Positions 5,918-9,562 of a DNA stretch of 9,562 bases are shown in pieces. Position 1 is the stretch's first letter. The number at the start of each line of letters is the position of its first letter. Source of the DNA: an uncultured Prevotellaceae bacterium (GTDB lineage: Bacteria > Bacteroidota > Bacteroidia > Bacteroidales > Muribaculaceae); the NCBI GenBank assembly GCA_945983195.1, contig CAMFSS010000061.1, positions 1-9,562 on the forward strand, written 5' to 3'. The notes below the pieces were generated by a model, which saw nothing but the letters and a program-made list of their open reading frames with translations, ran no database searches and was not told where the DNA came from. The position numbers and the translations under genes were made by a program.

Positions 5918-6730
5918 ATGGTTAAAATAAGCCTTATTACTGCTACCAAGAATCAAGCAGCCACTATTGAGGACACAATCAGGAGTGTGTTTCACCAAAC
6001 GCACACCGACATTGAGTATATTATTGTCGATGGAAACAGCACCGACAATACCAGTGAGATTGTGAAGCCGTGGATTGCTCGATTTGACGGTAGGTTGAAG
6101 TATGTGGTTGAAAGCGACAACGGTGTGTTTGAAGCTATCAACAAGGGTATCATGTCCGCTACCGGCGATGTGGTAGGCTTGCTTCATGCCGACGACAGAT
6201 TTTCGTGCGACACAGTGCTTGAAAACGTTGCGGCTGCCATGGAAGACAGTTCGCTCGATATGGTCTACGGCGATATACACTATACCGACCGCGACGATAC
6301 ATCGTGCGTGAAGCGTTATTATTCGAGTGAGCACTTTGAGCGATCGTTGCTGCGCTTCGGCTTTGCGCCGCCGCACCCTTCGATGTACTGCCGCCGACGT
6401 GTATTCAGCGATTTCGGGCTTTATCGCGAAGACTATCGCGTGGCTTCCGACTTCGAGATGTTTGTGCGCCTGCTGTGGATTCCGCGAGTGAAAGCCGGAT
6501 ATCTGCCACTCGACATGGTGGCAATGCGCACCGGAGGACTAAGTACACGCTGGTATAATAGCCTGTGGCTCAACACTCTGGAAAAGTATCGTGCGCTGCG
6601 AGCCAACGACATTCACACCTCATTGCTGATGCTCTCCTTGCGCTATGTGCTCAATTTGCGGCACTATTGGCGTCGCTCCCTTCCATTGGACAATAAAAAA
6701 ATGATTCTGAAATATGAACCGGTTGAATGA
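5918..6730 (+). CDS. Family 2 glycosyltransferase (GT-A fold, WcaA/WcaE-like)
   Basis: A 270-residue inverting glycosyltransferase of family GT2, expected to act at the cytoplasmic side of the inner membrane and add a sugar from a nucleotide sugar to a glycolipid or glycan intermediate. It begins with the fold's first strand (ISLITATKNQAATIEDTIRSVFHQT). The nucleotide-binding acidic motif is VDGNSTDNT (37-45). The metal-binding DxD-type motif is HADD (90-93). The catalytic-base region is ASDFEMFVRL (176-185), and RTGG follows at 204-207. The length matches stand-alone GT2 enzymes, and there is no membrane domain. The stop codon overlaps the next start by 17 bases, a strong sign of translational coupling with the GNGPSL protein. 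Donor and acceptor cannot be predicted. It probably belongs to O-antigen, capsule or other surface-glycan assembly. Confidence 0.88.
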   Translation: MVKISLITATKNQAATIEDTIRSVFHQTHTDIEYIIVDGNSTDNTSEIVKPWIARFDGRLKYVVESDNGVFEAINKGIMSATGDVVGLLHADDRFSCDTVLENVAAAMEDSSLDMVYGDIHYTDRDDTSCVKRYYSSEHFERSLLRFGFAPPHPSMYCRRRVFSDFGLYREDYRVASDFEMFVRLLWIPRVKAGYLPLDMVAMRTGGLSTRWYNSLWLNTLEKYRALRANDIHTSLLMLSLRYVLNLRHYWRRSLPLDNKKMILKYEPVE

Positions 6731-7562
6731 TATTGCATCCGCGCTGTTGCAGTCGCTGCTGAGTGTGGTGAAGATTGTGCTTCAATCGAAGTGGTGCAGG
6801 AAGTTGCCACAGACTGCACAAGGCGAAGAATTGGTTGTGCTGGGCAATGGCCCGTCGCTCAACGACACAATGGCCCACTCCATGCCATTCTTGCGTGAGC
6901 GTGCGCTTATGGCGGTGAACTTTGCCGCATGTGCCGGGGAGTTCAGCTCGCTCAAGCCACGTTATTACGTGCTCGCCGACCCACACTTCTTCACTGCCAC
7001 CGAGCAGCCCAATGTGCAGAAGCTGTGGCGTGTGCTTGGAGAGGAAGTCGATTGGCCAATGACTCTGCTTGTGCCACATCGCTTCAGGAAGCAGATGCGC
7101 GCCAATGCCCTTGCAGCCGGCAATGCCAGCGTGCAGGTGGCATATTACAATACCACTCCCATTGAGGGATTTGAGTGGCTTGAGAATGTCACATTCAAGG
7201 CTCAACTCGGTATGCCGCGTCCGCGCAATGTGCTCATTCCGTCGATAATGCTCGGCATGGCTTTGGGCTTTTCAACCATCTATGTGGCAGGAGCCGACCA
7301 CTCATGGACTCGCACACTTTCAGTCGACGACGACAACCGCGTAGTGTCGATTCAGCCGCATTTCTACAAGGAAGATGCGCATGAGGAGAAGCGAGTGCGC
7401 ACCGAATACATGAATTATCCGCTGCATCAGATTATGTACAGCTTCTATGTGGCTTTCCGTTCGTATTTCACCATTGCACGCTATGCCAGCCACCGTGGCG
7501 TGAAGATATTCAACATCACGCCGGGCAGCTTCATTGATGCCTTCCCTCGAATGAAGGTGTGA
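6714..7562 (+). CDS. GNGPSL-motif protein, DUF115/GT42-like fold, putative surface-glycan transferase
   Basis: A 282-residue protein coupled to the preceding GT2 gene by a 17-base overlap. The N-terminal 25 residues form a hydrophobic/amphipathic helix that may sit at the membrane. ELVVLGNGPSLND (39-51) is the glycine-rich nucleotide motif shared by DUF115/MptE-like proteins and by GT42 sialyltransferases such as Campylobacter CstII (AGNGPSL). YVLADPHFF (85-93) and NVLIPSIMLGMALGFSTIYVAGADHSW (172-198) match, in order, the next conserved blocks of that fold; CstII has an SG-x-GY-x-IYLSGIDF equivalent. The C-terminus keeps PHFYKED (216-221) and NITPGSFIDAFPR (267-279), which I recall as conserved in Bacteroidota homologues. 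The role is inferred as a glycosyl or phospho-sugar transferase for a surface glycan; the specific reaction is unknown. The stop lies 5 bases from a convergent gene. Confidence 0.7.
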   Translation: MNRLNDIASALLQSLLSVVKIVLQSKWCRKLPQTAQGEELVVLGNGPSLNDTMAHSMPFLRERALMAVNFAACAGEFSSLKPRYYVLADPHFFTATEQPNVQKLWRVLGEEVDWPMTLLVPHRFRKQMRANALAAGNASVQVAYYNTTPIEGFEWLENVTFKAQLGMPRPRNVLIPSIMLGMALGFSTIYVAGADHSWTRTLSVDDDNRVVSIQPHFYKEDAHEEKRVRTEYMNYPLHQIMYSFYVAFRSYFTIARYASHRGVKIFNITPGSFIDAFPRMKV

Positions 7563-7567
7563 GCGGA

Positions 7568-8653
7568 TTAATAGATATTTCTCAGATACTCGTCGCGAGT
7601 GACGTGCGTCTTTTTCTGTTTCCACGATTTTCCGTCGATATACACTCTCAGCACTATTTTCTGCCAGAAAGCGAATGCCTCCTTGGTGTAGTGGAAGTCG
7701 AGCGATGCTTCAAGATTGACAAACTGATTGCGGAAAATGTAGGCGTAGACGTTGGTGCGGCTGTATAGCTTGGCTTGATAGTTGGGGTCGCCCATATTGA
7801 GCAGAGTGCCATATCGCGGATAGAGCGGATAAAGGTTCTTTCCGGCAAAGAAAGTCTCCTTCACTCCCAGCCATTTCCACTCAGCCACAGCATCGACGAG
7901 CACACCGCACGGAGTGCGCCAAGAGGCATCGTAGAGCCTGTCGCGCTCAATCATAAATATCGGGCCAGCCTTCAGCTCGAGGCTGTCGAGAGCTGAGCGT
8001 CGCGACAGATTCAATCCGATGTAGGGATTCACGGTAATGTCGTCGTTCACGCCCTGACCTTCGGTGTTGGTTCGCGTTTTTGCCAGGTGGTTGAGCTGCA
8101 CACGTCCACCCACAAGCAGCGCACCGCGAGGATTCCAGCGGCCGTTGAAGTTCACGTTGAAAGCCTCACGCTGAGTGTCGCTTTGCAGGCTGCGCCAGTC
8201 GAGCGATAGCTCGAAGAAGCCGCGAGGCTTCACATATTGCAGCAGCACACCGCGTATGTTGGGCTGCCAGTACATCATCGAGTCGCTGAGCATCACAGTG
8301 TGCATTGGTTCGAGCAGCATGGTTCGAGGGAGCATACCCACAGCCAGCCGCCAAGTGGGCGACTTGTAGCTGTAGTAGAGCGTAGGGCACAGCTTGTAGT
8401 CGTTCCAGCCGTTTCCTCCGGGCTGAATCCAGCTAACTCCGGCAGCCACATTGTGCTTTCCGCCGAGCATTGAAACACCTATTTCGGGCGAAAGGCGTGT
8501 GAGGAAAATCGTCTGGTCGGGCGAATAGTAGTTGTCGCCTTCGCGGTTCTCGAAAATAGTGTTGAAATCGACGCTCCACGTAAGTTCCTGCTGTGCGTGA
8601 AGAGTGGTAGCCGTGATTGCGGCTACCACCATCATAAACATTTTCCGTAGCAT
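7568..8653 (-). CDS. Outer-membrane beta-barrel protein of unknown function, downstream of gltX
   Basis: A 361-residue exported protein. The start is ATG at 8651-8653: it gives a clean signal peptide (MLRKMFMMVVAAITATTLHAQ, cleavage near 19-21), whereas the longer open frame to 8794 runs inside gltX. The mature chain alternates polar and aromatic residues with many Trp, Tyr and Gly (TLYYSYKSPTWRLAVGML, NPRGALLVGGRVQLNHL, TVNPYIGLNL), typical of porin-like barrels. It ends in Tyr, though the last residues (YLRNIY) are not the classic barrel signal; an earlier segment, FWQKIVLRVYIDG, looks like the final strand. It lies 10 bases after the gltX stop, so both are probably one transcript. The substrate or role is unknown. 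Confidence 0.8.
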   Translation of the reverse strand: MLRKMFMMVVAAITATTLHAQQELTWSVDFNTIFENREGDNYYSPDQTIFLTRLSPEIGVSMLGGKHNVAAGVSWIQPGGNGWNDYKLCPTLYYSYKSPTWRLAVGMLPRTMLLEPMHTVMLSDSMMYWQPNIRGVLLQYVKPRGFFELSLDWRSLQSDTQREAFNVNFNGRWNPRGALLVGGRVQLNHLAKTRTNTEGQGVNDDITVNPYIGLNLSRRSALDSLELKAGPIFMIERDRLYDASWRTPCGVLVDAVAEWKWLGVKETFFAGKNLYPLYPRYGTLLNMGDPNYQAKLYSRTNVYAYIFRNQFVNLEASLDFHYTKEAFAFWQKIVLRVYIDGKSWKQKKTHVTRDEYLRNIY

Positions 8654-8663
8654 AATGTGCGGC

Positions 8664-9562
8664 TTATTGAACAGGCTTAATTTCGGCAATGCCCCGGCGA
8701 ATGCGGGCAATTGTCTCTTCCTTGCCGATAAGCTCGGTGATATCGAACATGTGCGGACCCTTGCACTCTCCCACAACGGTGAGACGGAAGGCATTCATTA
8801 CGTTGCCGAGGTGGTAGCCCTTTTCGGCAATCCATGCGAGCACAATTTCCTCGCTCGGCTTCGAAGTGAAGTCGGCTATACCTTCAAGCACTCCGATAAG
8901 CTCTTCCATAATGGCAGGCATTTCGGCACTCCAGCGTTTCTTTATGTCCTTTTCGGCGTAGGCGACAGGTGCCACATAGAAGAAGCGGCCCTGATCCCAC
9001 AGCTCGCTCACAAACGACACACGCCCCTTGACGAGAGCCACCGTGCGGGTGATGAAGTCGTCGCTGAAAGCGGCAATGTCCACGCCATTAGCTGCAAGAA
9101 CAGGCTTGAAGAGCTGTGCCAGCTTGGCATCGTCCTCGCGGAGCAGATACTCATGGTTGAACCAGGCACCCTTCTTGTAGTCGAATTTTGCGCCGCTCTT
9201 TGAGCAGTGCTCGAATGAGAATTTTGCAATCAGTTCGTCCATCGACATTATTTCCTGCTCCTCACCTGAGTTCCAGCCGAGCAGTGCAAGGAAATTCACC
9301 ACAGCCTGGGGCAGATAGCCGCGTTCGCGGTAGCCCATCGACACTGCACCGCTTGCCGGGTCGTGCCATTCAAGCGGGAACACTGGGAATCCGAGCTTGT
9401 CGCCGTCGCGCTTGCTCAGCTTACCCTTTCCGGCACCGTCGGGCTTCAGCAGCAGCGGCAGGTGCACGAATTGCGGCATGGTGTCGAGCCAGCCGAATGC
9501 CTCATAGAGAAGCACATGGAGCGGAGCTGAAGGCAGCCATTCTTCGCCGCGAATTACGTGGG
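8664..9562 (-). CDS. gltX: Glutamyl-tRNA synthetase, C-terminal part (5' end outside the window)
   Basis: A class I aminoacyl-tRNA synthetase that charges tRNA-Glu, cytoplasmic and essential. About 298 residues are present, from HVIRGEEWLPSAPLH at the right edge to the stop TAA (8664-8666). HVIRGEEWL is the conserved end of the catalytic domain. KLSKRDG is the KMSKS-loop variant typical of bacterial GluRS, with KLSKR at 9408-9422. GYLPQAVVNFLALLGWN follows at the start of the stem-contact region, then a helical anticodon-binding domain to the C-terminus (EIKPVQ). The HIGH motif and start codon lie beyond the window, so the in-frame GTG at 9513-9515 is internal and not a start. The gene continues into the outer-membrane protein gene 10 bases downstream. 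Confidence 0.95.
   Translation of the reverse strand, partial: HVIRGEEWLPSAPLHVLLYEAFGWLDTMPQFVHLPLLLKPDGAGKGKLSKRDGDKLGFPVFPLEWHDPASGAVSMGYRERGYLPQAVVNFLALLGWNSGEEQEIMSMDELIAKFSFEHCSKSGAKFDYKKGAWFNHEYLLREDDAKLAQLFKPVLAANGVDIAAFSDDFITRTVALVKGRVSFVSELWDQGRFFYVAPVAYAEKDIKKRWSAEMPAIMEELIGVLEGIADFTSKPSEEIVLAWIAEKGYHLGNVMNAFRLTVVGECKGPHMFDITELIGKEETIARIRRGIAEIKPVQ

Noticed and set aside
7559..8473. Several rightward open frames antisense to the barrel gene
   Set aside because: All are shadows of a well-supported leftward gene with signal peptide and barrel-like strands; none has family features of its own.
8654..8794. Upstream extension of the outer-membrane barrel frame by 47 residues
   Set aside because: It lies within the end of gltX and would bury the clear signal peptide that starts at 8653.

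Overview
The window looks like chromosomal DNA of a Bacteroidales bacterium, possibly Muribaculaceae, although the family-level guess is only an inference. The evidence is five good matches to the Bacteroidota -7 promoter element TAnnTTTG, A-rich leaders without strong Shine-Dalgarno sites, typical Bacteroidales proteins (DUF2156, a Bacteroidales-type FabI, small outer-membrane barrels), and moderately GC-rich coding sequence between AT-rich gaps. I see no tRNA, rRNA, CRISPR array, transposase or phage gene.

Left part (1-2875): a truncated outer-membrane-type protein runs leftward off the edge. Divergent from it is an acyltransferase-3 membrane protein under a textbook Bacteroidota promoter. 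This gene is interrupted by an in-frame TAG at 1738-1740, exactly where the family usually has a Tyr, and the frame continues for 60 more family-like codons. A DUF2156 (GNAT-fold) protein follows 40 bases later, probably in the same transcript.

Middle (2876-5563): a ROK-family sugar kinase has its own promoter and a strong terminator. fabI (enoyl-ACP reductase) follows with its own promoter and an unusually long, GC-rich, foldable leader of about 180 bases. fabI and a convergent small tail-anchored membrane protein gene share a bidirectional terminator. The 354-base gap at 5564-5917 contains a perfect 65-bp direct repeat (84-bp period) that carries the promoter of the small gene, plus the promoter of the next block.

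Right part (5918-9562): a family-2 glycosyltransferase overlaps by 17 bases with a protein carrying the GNGPSL nucleotide-binding motif of the DUF115/GT42-like fold. Together they look like a two-gene surface-glycan module. It converges, with only 5 bases between stop codons, on an outer-membrane barrel gene. That gene lies 10 bases downstream of gltX (glutamyl-tRNA synthetase), whose N-terminal half is beyond the right edge.

The overall picture is core housekeeping genes (gltX, fabI, sugar kinase) interleaved with envelope genes: O-acylation, glycan synthesis and outer-membrane proteins. I find no clear new defence or mobile system. The observations most worth a second look are the amber codon, the duplicated promoter repeat, the structured fabI leader and the GT2/GNGPSL pair.
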